Shown piece after piece: positions 34,013 through 43,213 of a stretch of 64,000 nt of DNA. The DNA is from Halobacillus karajensis (GTDB taxonomy: Bacteria; Bacillota; Bacilli; Bacillales; Halobacillaceae). Both the position numbers and the translations under genes were made by a program. The DNA is taken from assembly GCF_900108515.1 (NCBI RefSeq), contig NZ_FNWW01000007.1, positions 124,001 to 188,000 of the forward strand. Reading direction: 5' to 3'. The notes under the pieces are model-generated. The model was not told where the DNA came from and did not search any database. It saw only the letters and a list, made by a program, of their open reading frames with translations. Every line of letters begins with the position of its first letter. Within the stretch, counting starts at the first letter, position 1.

Positions 34013-35341
34013 TTACATCAATAAAGGAATAAGTAAACCAGCTAACAGCAAGATGATGGCTCCCCCTAAACGGGAAGAAATCTGCGCGAACGGCATAAGT
34101 TCCATTCTCTTGGATGAGGATAAGACAGCTACATCTCCTGTCCCACCCATGTTAGCCATACACAATCCTGCTGTAATGGCTGATTCAATAGGATAGAAGC
34201 CGACAAGTTTACCGAGCAGACCTGCTCCGATAACAGCTCCCAAGATCACGCCAAGAACCGTAACAATGTATTGCAAGGTCAGTGCTTCTAGGACCGTACC
34301 TAAGTCTGTGTAGGCAATACCAATCCCAAATAGAAGAGCAAGCGTCCAGTTTTTAGCTACGAATTTATACCACTGGTTCGCCCCATCTAATACACTTTCT
34401 GGGATAATGTCTGCAATTTTAGCGACAGCCACAATAATAATCATGAGGGCATAGGCGTGAAGCGGGATAAATCCAGCCGCTAATGTTCCGATCGTAAAGA
34501 ACAGAATCGCCGCCATCAATCCAATGCCCATCTTTTGAATATTAAAGGATGGTTTCTCTTCTTGGTATTCAAACCCTTTCAATAACTGGCCGTTCCCTGA
34601 TAAGGAAGGGACTTTTTTTCCGAGAATATGAAGCATGCTTGCGAGAATGATTGCAAAAACGTTCCCTAGAGCTAATGCGGGTACGAGCATGGATATATAG
34701 TAACTCGGGTCATTCCCCATTAATTCACTATAAATCTGACTCATTGGCACGGCGCCTGCTCCCATTCCGCCGCCCATGATAGGCATAGTAATCACCAGAA
34801 CCGCATCTTTTAGTGAAAACCCGACGATCGTGCCAAACAGGCCTGCCACAACCATGGCACCGATGACGGCACCAAAAATCGGCAGGAAGTATTTCAGGCC
34901 GACTTTAACCAGGATCTTCTTATTCATCCCCAGTATGCTCCCCGTAATTAAAGCAGCAATATAGAAATTTAAAAAGCCCCCATCTTTCATGAAATCATTG
35001 ATCATCGTTACCGTTTCGCCTGGTATTAAACCTGCATACACCATATACGCGGCACCAAAGATAGCAAGAATGGCGCCACCTCCTAAGTAAGTCCTTAGTA
35101 TAGGAGTATGATCACCGATCCATCCAAAAAGCTCACCAAGAACCATCATAACAAGAAGACTGCCAAGCATGCCTCCTGGCAAGTTTCCCGTGTACATACT
35201 CACAAGGGTTAGAACGGTAATCCCCAAAAACCAAATAACAGGAAGACCAAATATTGTAATCGTTTTCTTTTCACTGTTAATAAAAGTGATCGTTTGCGCT
35301 GCAGACTGATTTGTATCCACTCTCTCAGCTGAACCAGACAT
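34013..35341 (-). CDS. maeN: Na+/malate symporter, 2-hydroxycarboxylate transporter family
   Basis: Membrane symporter of 442 residues with about 11 hydrophobic segments. The family's two re-entrant Gly-rich motifs are visible: TMPIMGGGMGAGAVPMSQIY (near 185-205) and ITAGLCMANMGGTGDVAVLS (near 390-410). CimH-type citrate/malate carriers look the same; malate is favoured because malic enzyme and a CitA-type kinase lie upstream. Probably coregulated with malic enzyme, 39 bases upstream. Confidence 0.83.
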   Translation of the reverse strand: MSGSAERVDTNQSAAQTITFINSEKKTITIFGLPVIWFLGITVLTLVSMYTGNLPGGMLGSLLVMMVLGELFGWIGDHTPILRTYLGGGAILAIFGAAYMVYAGLIPGETVTMINDFMKDGGFLNFYIAALITGSILGMNKKILVKVGLKYFLPIFGAVIGAMVVAGLFGTIVGFSLKDAVLVITMPIMGGGMGAGAVPMSQIYSELMGNDPSYYISMLVPALALGNVFAIILASMLHILGKKVPSLSGNGQLLKGFEYQEEKPSFNIQKMGIGLMAAILFFTIGTLAAGFIPLHAYALMIIIVAVAKIADIIPESVLDGANQWYKFVAKNWTLALLFGIGIAYTDLGTVLEALTLQYIVTVLGVILGAVIGAGLLGKLVGFYPIESAITAGLCMANMGGTGDVAVLSSSKRMELMPFAQISSRLGGAIILLLAGLLIPLLM

Positions 35342-35380
35342 CTAATCTCTCCTTTTTCTAATGGATTAAGAACATTTCAT

Positions 35381-36562
35381 TTAAACTACGCATACTTCTT
35401 TTTCGCTGATGGTTTGTCCGACCGCATCGGCGACTGCTAGGGCAACTGTTTGGTTCAGAGCGCTAGGAATCACATACTCCGGACAAAGTTCTTCGTTGGA
35501 TACCACCTTAGCGATTCCTTCCGCTGCTGCTACCTTCATATCCATCGTAATGTCTCTTACTCTATGATCGAGAGCTCCTTTAAAAATGCCGGGAAAAGCA
35601 AGCAGGTTATTGATTTGGTTAGGGTAATCCGATCGCCCTGTCCCTACTACAACGGCTCCAGCCTCCAAGGCATCTTCCGGATAAATTTCCGGAATTGGGT
35701 TCGCTAAAGCGAAAATAATGGCGTCACTCTTCATCATCTTTACCTGCTCTTTACTTAGCACACCTGGTGCGGACACACCAATAAAAATATCCGCTCCTTC
35801 GATGACTTCATTTAAACCGCCATGTACACCATTTAAATTTGTTTTTTCCGCCATGGAAGCTTGTCTAGCGTTCATCCACGGGGCTCCTTTTCTAACAATG
35901 CCTTCTAAACTTACAAGCGTCACATTCGTAAATCCGGCATATAAAAGCAAGTCAGCAATCGCGATTCCAGCAGCCCCTGCCCCGTTAATCACAACCTTTG
36001 TCTGTTGTTTTGTTTTGTTCACGATTTGCAGCGCGTTTATTAAAGCAGCAAGGACAACAATAGCTGTTCCATGTTGATCATCGTGAAAGACAGGAATATC
36101 AAGCTCCTCCTTTAATCTCTCTTCAATTTCAAAACACCTCGGGGCAGAGATATCTTCAAGATTGACACCTGAAAATGTCGGCGCCAAAGCTTTTATAGTA
36201 GAAATAATCTCTTCCGTGTTCTGTGTATCCAAACATAAGGGAAATGCGTCAATGCCGGCGAATTTTTTAAACAGAAGGCTCTTTCCTTCCATAACTGGCA
36301 AGGCCGCTTTCGGTCCGATATCCCCTAATCCCAGTACGGCTGTACCATCGGTTACGATGGCGACCATATTTCCTTTGGACGTCAGCTCATCTGCTTCGTC
36401 CGGGTTGTCCGCAATGGCCTTACAAATATCAGCCACCCCTGGTGTATAGACTAAACTCAAGTCTGTTCCTGTATTGATAGGCACTTTACTGGATACCTCA
36501 ATCTTTCCTCTAAATGCACGATGTAAATTAATGGTTTCTTCACTAAGGCATTCTTTACTCAT
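35381..36562 (-). CDS. NAD(P)-dependent malic enzyme
   Basis: Oxidative decarboxylation of malate to pyruvate, 393 residues, short bacterial type like B. subtilis YtsJ. LVYTPGVADICKAIADNPD (near 40), SDGTAVLGLG-like TDGTAVLGLGDIGPKAALPV, FHDDQHGTAIVVLAAL (near 155) and the NAD fold INGAGAAGIAIADLL. The start is the ATG at 36562, eight bases after GGAGG; the upstream in-frame TTG at 36577 overlaps that signal. A cre-like site lies upstream, so glucose repression is likely. Confidence 0.9.
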   Translation of the reverse strand: MSKECLSEETINLHRAFRGKIEVSSKVPINTGTDLSLVYTPGVADICKAIADNPDEADELTSKGNMVAIVTDGTAVLGLGDIGPKAALPVMEGKSLLFKKFAGIDAFPLCLDTQNTEEIISTIKALAPTFSGVNLEDISAPRCFEIEERLKEELDIPVFHDDQHGTAIVVLAALINALQIVNKTKQQTKVVINGAGAAGIAIADLLLYAGFTNVTLVSLEGIVRKGAPWMNARQASMAEKTNLNGVHGGLNEVIEGADIFIGVSAPGVLSKEQVKMMKSDAIIFALANPIPEIYPEDALEAGAVVVGTGRSDYPNQINNLLAFPGIFKGALDHRVRDITMDMKVAAAEGIAKVVSNEELCPEYVIPSALNQTVALAVADAVGQTISEKEVCVV

Positions 36563-36617
36563 TTTCTGAACCTCCAACTTAACTGAATTCGATCTCGGAT
36601 ATGAGTTTTACCTTAAA

Positions 36618-36631
36618 TGAAAACGCTTTAC
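36618..36631. promoter_or_regulatory. cre-like site upstream of malic enzyme
   Basis: TGAAAACGCTTTAC matches 12 of 14 positions of the cre consensus, about 55 bases upstream of the malic enzyme start. Confidence 0.55.
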
Positions 36632-36668
36632 TTGCCCATCATATGAAAGTAAAAATTTTATTGTAATT

Positions 36669-36696
36669 AAAAAAAGCAGCCCAAATAGCTGCTTTC
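36669..36696 (-). terminator. Terminator of the two-component operon
   Basis: AAAGCAGC (36673-36680) pairs with GCTGCTTT (36688-36695), followed on the minus strand by a run of seven T. Confidence 0.85.
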
Positions 36697-37407
36697 CTAA
36701 TGATAGAACTCGAGGTCCAAATCTCCTGTATTTTTAATTTGATATTGGTAAACGGGGCGTCCCACTCCATAGACGAGCGTTTCCTCCAGAAAATCTATTT
36801 CCTTTAAAAACTTTAAATATTTCCGTACAGATACCCTGGACACTTCTGTATCCTGTGCGATTTCATCTGTTGAAAATGCCTCATTCTCTTTCGTACGGAT
36901 CCTACGTATAATGAGCTCGAGTGTATTTTGTGTCAGACCTTTCGGCACTTGAATGCGTTTATTTTCTTGCCGATTCTCCTGGGGGATAAAAATCCGATCA
37001 ATCTCATCCTGGCTTACATTCTGTTTATCCTCAAAAACCGCATACTTCTCTTTATATTTACCCAATGCGCCTTGAAGGCGGTCGAATTCAAAGGGTTTGA
37101 TTAAGTAATCAATCGCGCCAAGTCGCAACGCCTTCTGAATTTGCTCTTTTTCTGAAGCAGCCGTAATCAAGATCACATCGACCTGTTCCTCTTTTCTTCG
37201 TAATTCTTTAAGCAATTGCAATCCATTCCTTCCTGGCATATACACGTCCAGAAGGATTAAATCTACTCGGCACTCCTCTAAACAATGGATCGCTTCCTCT
37301 TCATTGGCAGCCATCGCTGTGATGTAAAATCCATCCACCTGCTCCACATATTTTTTATTTAAATTGGCGACCATCGGATCATCTTCTACAATCAGCACGT
37401 GAATCAT
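36697..37407 (-). CDS. malR: Response regulator, CitB/MalR family
   Basis: 236-residue regulator. The receiver domain occupies residues 1-120 with the phosphoacceptor Asp in LILLDVYMPGRNGLQLL (near 54) and Lys in DYLIKPFEF (near 104). The C-terminal part has a DNA-binding winged helix (STDEIAQDTEVSRVSVRKYL). It overlaps the kinase gene by four bases. By analogy with MalR it should activate the malate transporter and malic enzyme genes. Confidence 0.86.
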   Translation of the reverse strand: MIHVLIVEDDPMVANLNKKYVEQVDGFYITAMAANEEEAIHCLEECRVDLILLDVYMPGRNGLQLLKELRRKEEQVDVILITAASEKEQIQKALRLGAIDYLIKPFEFDRLQGALGKYKEKYAVFEDKQNVSQDEIDRIFIPQENRQENKRIQVPKGLTQNTLELIIRRIRTKENEAFSTDEIAQDTEVSRVSVRKYLKFLKEIDFLEETLVYGVGRPVYQYQIKNTGDLDLEFYH

Positions 37408-39008
37408 GCTTCTTCCACCTCCGCTTCATAAGGAATGATGAGACTGCAGGTTGTTCCTTTATTTACGGTCGACTCGATTTCCAGCGAGCCCCCAAGGGAT
37501 TCTATACTCGTATGGACAAGGTACAGGCCATAACCCCTGTCCGTTCCTTTCGTTGATATCCCTTTTCGAAAGATTTCCTGCTGCTTCTCTTCTTTAATTC
37601 CGATTCCGGTGTCACTTACTTCAATTTCCAGCAGTTCATCGACATAAGAAAGCCTAAGAGAAATATGCTTTTCTCCCCTTCCCTCCAGACTCTCTATCGC
37701 ATTATCGATTAGATTGCCAATAATCGTAACGAGTTCATGTGTCACAGATTCATCACTGGATGCTGGAATGACGGTTTCACATTTCACGGATAAACGGATG
37801 TTCTGTTCGCGAGCATAACTAAGCTTGCCTAGCATAAATCCAGCGAGAACAGGATCTTTGATTTTATTTGTGAGGATATCTGCCTCATGAATCTGATGGT
37901 CCACCAGCCGCTTGATATATGCCTTCACCTCTTCAAACGAATCCATCTCCGCAAGCCCCAGCAGGACGTGGAGCTTATTTTTAAATTCATGGGACTGAGC
38001 ACGGAGCGACTCGGCATATAACCGTACACCTGTCAGCTGCTCAGCAAGCTGATTAACCTCGGTTTTATCGCGAAATGTTGAAATCGCGCCGACCACCTCA
38101 TCATGGACGACCAGCGGAACCCGGTTCACAATGATGGAGGAGCCGTTAATGACCTGTTCTTCATCAGTCTCTGCCTCCCCTGTCTTGAGCACTCTCTCTA
38201 ACATGGAATGAGGAAGATACTCAGAAATCGAAAGGCCGACCGGATCCTCATCCTGAAGCCCGGCTTTTTTAAAAATGTTTCGCGCTGACTTATTGACCAG
38301 TGTAATTTTAGCTTCCGCATCTACAGCTATAATCCCCTCACGGACAGAATGAAGCATGCGGTTTCGTTCCTCATGGATTCGAGCAATGGCTACAGGTTCA
38401 AGGCCAAACAGGCTTTTCTTAATGTACCGCGCCAAAAGATAGGCTCCAATAACACCAACAAGTGCACCAATGAAAGAGCCAATCAATATATTTCGGTGGC
38501 TGCTTTGCAGCGATGCTTCTAACGCATCCAGTGAAATTCCAATGGAAACAGCACCTACCTGTTCCCCATTATCAGCCATAATAGGCGTAAAGGCACGAAC
38601 GGAATGCCCCAACGTTCCTTCAGAGATCGATATGTACTCCTCTCCGTTTAACACCCTCGTTTCATCCCCTCCCATGAATGGTTTCCCAATTAAATCTGGA
38701 TTCGGGTGAGACTGACGGATCCCTTCCATATTCATAATAACGACAAAAAGAACATCAGAGGCTTCTTGAATACTCATCGCATAATCCTGAATGGCTGGAT
38801 CCTCTGAAGAGTTTTGTAATTTTTCCTGAACGACCTGCGATTCCGCTACGGTTCTCGAAACGATCAAGGCCTTCTCTTCAAGCTGTTCGCGTATATTATC
38901 GCTTGTATTTTCCGTGATTAGAAGATCTGTAATTAATAATGAAAAAAGGACCACCAAAAGAACATAGAAAATGATCATCGTGCTCAGTTTAAAACGCATT
39001 TTGTTCAT
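37404..39008 (-). CDS. malK: CitA/DcuS-type sensor histidine kinase (MalK-like)
   Basis: Membrane sensor of 534 residues for extracellular dicarboxylates. TM1 (FYVLLVVLFSLLITDLL), an extracytoplasmic PAS-like domain, TM2 (ILIGSFIGALVGVIGAYLLA), a cytoplasmic PAS, the His box QSHEFKNKLHVLLGLAEM of the SpoOB/CitA class, then the ATPase domain (LVTIIGNLIDNAIESL and DTGIGIKEEKQQEIFRKGI). The start at 39008 follows AGGAGAAAG; an in-frame ATG at 39062 has no ribosome-binding site. Its specificity for malate is inferred from neighbours. Confidence 0.87.
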   Translation of the reverse strand: MNKMRFKLSTMIIFYVLLVVLFSLLITDLLITENTSDNIREQLEEKALIVSRTVAESQVVQEKLQNSSEDPAIQDYAMSIQEASDVLFVVIMNMEGIRQSHPNPDLIGKPFMGGDETRVLNGEEYISISEGTLGHSVRAFTPIMADNGEQVGAVSIGISLDALEASLQSSHRNILIGSFIGALVGVIGAYLLARYIKKSLFGLEPVAIARIHEERNRMLHSVREGIIAVDAEAKITLVNKSARNIFKKAGLQDEDPVGLSISEYLPHSMLERVLKTGEAETDEEQVINGSSIIVNRVPLVVHDEVVGAISTFRDKTEVNQLAEQLTGVRLYAESLRAQSHEFKNKLHVLLGLAEMDSFEEVKAYIKRLVDHQIHEADILTNKIKDPVLAGFMLGKLSYAREQNIRLSVKCETVIPASSDESVTHELVTIIGNLIDNAIESLEGRGEKHISLRLSYVDELLEIEVSDTGIGIKEEKQQEIFRKGISTKGTDRGYGLYLVHTSIESLGGSLEIESTVNKGTTCSLIIPYEAEVEEA

Positions 39009-39116
39009 GCTCTTTCTCCTCATTAAAATTGTTTTTTTCAGTTTATCATACAAGCGCAACACCCCAGATCATTCTATGGCTTAAGCTGGGTGAGGGCTCA
39101 TGAAACCTCTTGACCA

Positions 39117-39155
39117 TAAAAAAGCTTGCAGAGAAATCACTTCTCTACAAGCTAC
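39117..39155 (-). terminator. Terminator of asnB
   Basis: On the minus strand AGCTTG-AGAGAA pairs with TTCTCT-CAAGCT around GTGA with one mismatch, followed by TTTTTT. Confidence 0.85.
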
Positions 39156-39235
39156 AAGCGACTCCAGTTTAGTTAAAGAACGCATCTCTGTATCCTGTGT
39201 TTCAAAACTAAGACCTTTGCCACATCAGATCTACA

Positions 39236-41062
39236 TTATAAAATAACGCGAATGTTATATTCCTTAAGCCAGGCATTTACTTGAATAAGGTAGTCCAGCA
39301 GCCCTTTCGCACTGGACCCATGGATTGCTTCACTCTTTCCTTCAGCGATGCTCCGAATTTTTTTGGTATCGATATAAGGGAGAATGGGAGAAGTTGGATC
39401 ATCTAAGATCTCAAGCATCCATTTCTGAACCCCTTCTAAATATTTTTCATCCTTTGTACTTGGGTAAGCACTCTTCTTGCGATAGCGAACGTCCTCCGGC
39501 AGATAGCCTTCAAACGCCCGTCGCAATACCCCTTTTTCTATTCCGTCCACATTTTTCATTTCAATTGGAACATTCCATAAGTACTCAACAAGTCGATAGT
39601 CACAGAAAGGAACACGAACTTCGAATCCTGTCATCATACTGGCACGATCCTTACGATCCAACATAAAGGGCAGAAAACGGGAGATGAACATATAAGACAT
39701 TCGGCGTTGTTTCGCTTGAAGGTCCGATTCTCCTGTTAAAACGGGGACCTCGTTTAAAGCCTCTTGATAGCGTTCTTTTTGATAGGAGGACAGATCCAGT
39801 TTCTCTTTCAATGAATCAGATAAAATCGCACTCATGCCTCTCATATTCAGGAGCCACGGAAAGACCTCCGCATCTAAAAACTCTTCCTGATGGAACCACG
39901 GATACCCAGAGAATACTTCATCAGCCGATTCCCCGGATAGGGCGACCGTTGCTTCTTTCTCCATTTCTTTAAAAAGGAGATACAGAGAAGTTTCAATCTC
40001 TCCTACTCCTGGAAGGTCCCGGGCCCTCATTGGCACCAGCAAATTTTCTACAAGTTCATCAGCATCCAATACCAGGGACTTATGGTCCGTCCCTACATGA
40101 TCTGAAACTTTTTCCACCCAGGGCTCATCCAAATCCACACGTAAAAAGTCTTTCTCAAAATCCTGTTCATTGTTTTTAAAATCAATGGAATACGTGTGTA
40201 GTGTTTTCCCTTCTTTAGAAAATTCATTTCCTGCAATGGCCGTTAAGCCACTGGAATCCAATCCCCCTGAAAGCATAGAGACCACAGGGCGATCGGCCAC
40301 AAGCTGTTTCTTCACGGTATCTTCCAAATAAGAACGGATGGTCGAAACGGTCGTATCAAGGTCATCCGGATGGGGGTGACTCTTCAATGTCCAGTAGCGT
40401 TTCACCGTTCGTTCATCTTTACTAATGGTTACATAATGCCCCGCCCGCACTTCTTCCACATCCTTGAAAACACCTTGTCCAGGTGTCCGAATCGGACCAA
40501 GACCAAAAATTTCGGAAAGTCCATCTTTATCAATGACCGGATCTACCTCTGGGTGAGCAAACATGGCTTTCAATTCAGAACCAAAAATAATGTCGTTTCC
40601 CCGGTTAGCAAAGTAAAGAGGCTTCACGCCAAGATGATCTCTTCCAAGCATCAGTTGTTCTTTACGTTCGTCCCAAATAGCAAAGGCAAAAATACCGTTC
40701 AACCGTTCGACACACGCTTCTCCCCATTCCAAATAGGCATGGAGAAGGACTTCGGTATCTGAGGAACTCTTAAAAAGATGACCTCTTTGAATTAACTCTT
40801 CCTTTAATTCTATAAAATTATAAATCTCTCCATTGTAGCTCAACGTAACAGTATACGAACCATCATCATAGACCATCGGCTGTTTTCCACCCTCTGGATC
40901 GATTACGATCAACCGGCGATGTCCTAAAGCCGCATGCTCAGATAACCATGTTCCCATACGATCCGGACCGCGATGCGTGATCGCTTTTGTCATATTTTCC
41001 AAAACGGACGATTGTTCACTTAGATTTTGTGTCCACGATACCCATCCTGTTATTCCACACAT
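39236..41062 (-). CDS. asnB: Asparagine synthetase, glutamine-hydrolysing
   Basis: Makes asparagine from aspartate, glutamine and ATP; 608 residues. Cys2 of MCGITGWV is the glutaminase nucleophile, SYNGEIYNF and SDTEVLLHAY complete the N-terminal domain, and SMLSGGLDSSGLTAIAG (near 265) is the ATP-pyrophosphatase loop of the synthetase domain. The length is close to B. subtilis AsnO (YisO) and AsnB, so the subtype is open. Monocistronic. Confidence 0.92.
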   Translation of the reverse strand: MCGITGWVSWTQNLSEQSSVLENMTKAITHRGPDRMGTWLSEHAALGHRRLIVIDPEGGKQPMVYDDGSYTVTLSYNGEIYNFIELKEELIQRGHLFKSSSDTEVLLHAYLEWGEACVERLNGIFAFAIWDERKEQLMLGRDHLGVKPLYFANRGNDIIFGSELKAMFAHPEVDPVIDKDGLSEIFGLGPIRTPGQGVFKDVEEVRAGHYVTISKDERTVKRYWTLKSHPHPDDLDTTVSTIRSYLEDTVKKQLVADRPVVSMLSGGLDSSGLTAIAGNEFSKEGKTLHTYSIDFKNNEQDFEKDFLRVDLDEPWVEKVSDHVGTDHKSLVLDADELVENLLVPMRARDLPGVGEIETSLYLLFKEMEKEATVALSGESADEVFSGYPWFHQEEFLDAEVFPWLLNMRGMSAILSDSLKEKLDLSSYQKERYQEALNEVPVLTGESDLQAKQRRMSYMFISRFLPFMLDRKDRASMMTGFEVRVPFCDYRLVEYLWNVPIEMKNVDGIEKGVLRRAFEGYLPEDVRYRKKSAYPSTKDEKYLEGVQKWMLEILDDPTSPILPYIDTKKIRSIAEGKSEAIHGSSAKGLLDYLIQVNAWLKEYNIRVIL

Positions 41063-41134
41063 GATGTAAAAACCTTCTTTCTGATGTCATAATATTAGAT
41101 AAACCCGACTGCCTCATTAACCTCTTCCCGTTCT

Positions 41135-42358
41135 TTAGTGGCCTTCTGCTTTGTCCACATGTCGAATATGGCCATGGTTCAAAAGGATAAAGACTACAGA
41201 CAAAAACACTATGCCGGCTCCGACAAGGAACGGGATGCTCGGGTTGTATATCTCCGAAAGCTTCCCTGCCAAGAACGGAGCAATGGCCCCTCCTAGGAAG
41301 CGCAGGAAACTATAAGCGGCTGATGCTGTCGAGCGTTCTACAGGGCTCGCATTCATGACCGCCGTTGTAATTAAGGTATTAATATTTCCGAGAAGAGCAC
41401 CGGCAAAGATGACGGTTGCAATGACGACCCACTGAGTCGATGTCCATATTCCCATAGCTAATAGAACGAGTGAGAAAACAAAAAGCATCGTACACATAGA
41501 CATCACCGTCCCAAACCACTGTTGTAATTTGGGGGCCATAAATACGGATGTCAAGGCAAGTAAAATGCCCCATCCAAGAAAGACAAACCCTAATCCATGT
41601 TCACCGAGCCCTAGAACAAACGGGGAGTATGCAAGCAAAGTAAAAAAACCAAAATTATAAAGCGCCGCCGCTATGCCTAACACAAGCAAGGAACGGTGTT
41701 TTAAAGCTCGGAAAGGATCGGACAGTGAAGTTTTCTTTTTCGTAACCTGACCAGCGTTCGTTTTCGGCATTAAAATGATGAGCCCTAAAAAGGCGATGAC
41801 CATGAGCACGGCGACCCCGAAAAATGGCCCTCGCCATATAATGGCGCCTAACGATCCGCCAATCAATGGTCCAACGGATATTCCTAGCCCAATCGCCGCT
41901 TCATATAAAATGATTGCCTTCGCATTTCCACTCGTGGATAGCGTCACAATGGCTGTTAAAGCAGTCGCTACAAAAAGGGCGTTCCCTAACCCCCATCCTC
42001 CACGGAGGAAGACGAGCTCCCAAATGCCATTCGATAATCCGCCTAAACCAGAAAACAATGCAATAATCACAATTCCTGAAAGCAGCGTACGTTTCATGCC
42101 AATTCTGGATGTGATGACACCAGTTATGAGCATAGCTACAGCCATAACGGCATTGTAACTTGTGAACAGTAAGGTGACCTCACTTGGATTGGCATCCAGC
42201 TGCTCGGCAATAGCCGGTAAAATCGGATCAACCAGCCCAAGTCCCATAAAAGCAATGATACAAGCAAAAAATACAGCCCAGACCGCTTTTGGCTGCTTTA
42301 GAATCCCCGGCTCTTCTGCAATCGAGATGTCCGGGACCTTGGCAGGGTTTGTGGCCAT
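41135..42358 (-). CDS. MFS efflux transporter
   Basis: Twelve-helix major facilitator protein of 407 residues. Typical drug-antiporter features: GLVDPILPAIAEQL (first helix), TGVITSRIGMKRTLLSGIV (loop 2-3) and RGGWGLGNALF. Substrate unknown. Divergent from a MarR repressor whose operators cover both promoters, so it is probably induced by its own substrate. Confidence 0.83.
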   Translation of the reverse strand: MATNPAKVPDISIAEEPGILKQPKAVWAVFFACIIAFMGLGLVDPILPAIAEQLDANPSEVTLLFTSYNAVMAVAMLITGVITSRIGMKRTLLSGIVIIALFSGLGGLSNGIWELVFLRGGWGLGNALFVATALTAIVTLSTSGNAKAIILYEAAIGLGISVGPLIGGSLGAIIWRGPFFGVAVLMVIAFLGLIILMPKTNAGQVTKKKTSLSDPFRALKHRSLLVLGIAAALYNFGFFTLLAYSPFVLGLGEHGLGFVFLGWGILLALTSVFMAPKLQQWFGTVMSMCTMLFVFSLVLLAMGIWTSTQWVVIATVIFAGALLGNINTLITTAVMNASPVERSTASAAYSFLRFLGGAIAPFLAGKLSEIYNPSIPFLVGAGIVFLSVVFILLNHGHIRHVDKAEGH

Positions 42359-42451
42359 GAAACTAAGCCTCCTTATTTAAAATTCTCCAGGTAAACCTTA
42401 TTCCACCTGATTATTCTGTTTGGGTCCCTTTGCATCCAGACAGAATATATA

Positions 42452-42487
42452 GTTGTACCATACAACCTCATTATTGTATGATACAAC
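42452..42487. promoter_or_regulatory. Tandem MarR operators over divergent promoters
   Basis: GTTGTACCATACAAC (42452-42466) and TTGTATGATACAA (42474-42486) are palindromes with centres 21 bases apart. The marR promoter is TTGTAC (42453-42458)/TATGAT (42477-42482), spacer 18; the MFS promoter on the minus strand is TTGTAT (42481-42486)/TATGGT (42457-42462), spacer 18. Both are buried in the operators. Confidence 0.72.
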
Positions 42488-42562
42488 TAAATTCGGATAT
42501 GTGTCAACGGGGAGATTTGATGGTATCATCAAAGAAGAAGCTGTACATCTGAGGTGAAAAGT

Positions 42563-43000
42563 ATGAGTAATGAATCTCTGGAATTAATTGAACAACAGGT
42601 GACCGATTTCATTCGCAGGATCATCCTTACAGAAAAGCGCCATGATAACCTTGATCGTTCCGCCTACATTTTATTACGCCAGTTATCAAGCTATGGTCCT
42701 GCCGGGGTCAAGTCGTTGGCCGCAGACCTGCACTTAGATATATCGACAGTCAGCCGCCAGGCAGCAGCGCTAGTTGAAAAAAAATATGTAGAGAAAGTAG
42801 CAAACCCTATAGACAGAAGAGCTTACTTTTATCAAATTACAGAACTAGGGTTAAACGAATTGGAGGAAAACAAACGACGTAGGTATCACCGTTTGGCCGG
42901 CATTCTTGAGGAATGGACGGAGGATGAGAAAGAAAAGTTTGGTCATCTGCTCCAAAAGTACAATCAAACCGTAAATCAAAAAATGAATAGGAAGGAATAA
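42563..43000 (+). CDS. MarR-family transcriptional regulator
   Basis: Winged-helix repressor of 145 residues. The start is the ATG at 42563 (MSNESLELIEQQVTDF), nine bases after GAGGTG. The helix-turn-helix is GVKSLAADLHLDISTVSRQA and the wing region KKYVEKVANPIDRRAYFYQIT has the MarR DxR-type motif. Likely represses itself and the divergent MFS gene. Confidence 0.87.
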   Translation: MSNESLELIEQQVTDFIRRIILTEKRHDNLDRSAYILLRQLSSYGPAGVKSLAADLHLDISTVSRQAAALVEKKYVEKVANPIDRRAYFYQITELGLNELEENKRRRYHRLAGILEEWTEDEKEKFGHLLQKYNQTVNQKMNRKE

Positions 43001-43133
43001 CTCCCTATATCCGGCTGGTTTGAATTAATGACACCATTCATATGCCGATCTGCGCGTTTTGCCTAAGGGAACGGTCTGATGTAAGACCTCCCGCGTACAT
43101 ATTGAATCGTTTACGCTTGTATAAGAGAAACAT

Positions 43134-43178
43134 AAAAAAGACGAGGTCTAGGCGAACCAGTCACCTAAAACCTCGTCC
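43134..43178 (-). terminator. Terminator of helD
   Basis: GACGAGGT (43140-43147) pairs with ACCTCGTC (43170-43177), extended by TAGG/CCTA, followed on the minus strand by TTTTTTATG. Confidence 0.85.
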
Positions 43179-43213
43179 ACTTAACGATAGACGCATTTTC
43201 CAAACTATTCCTT

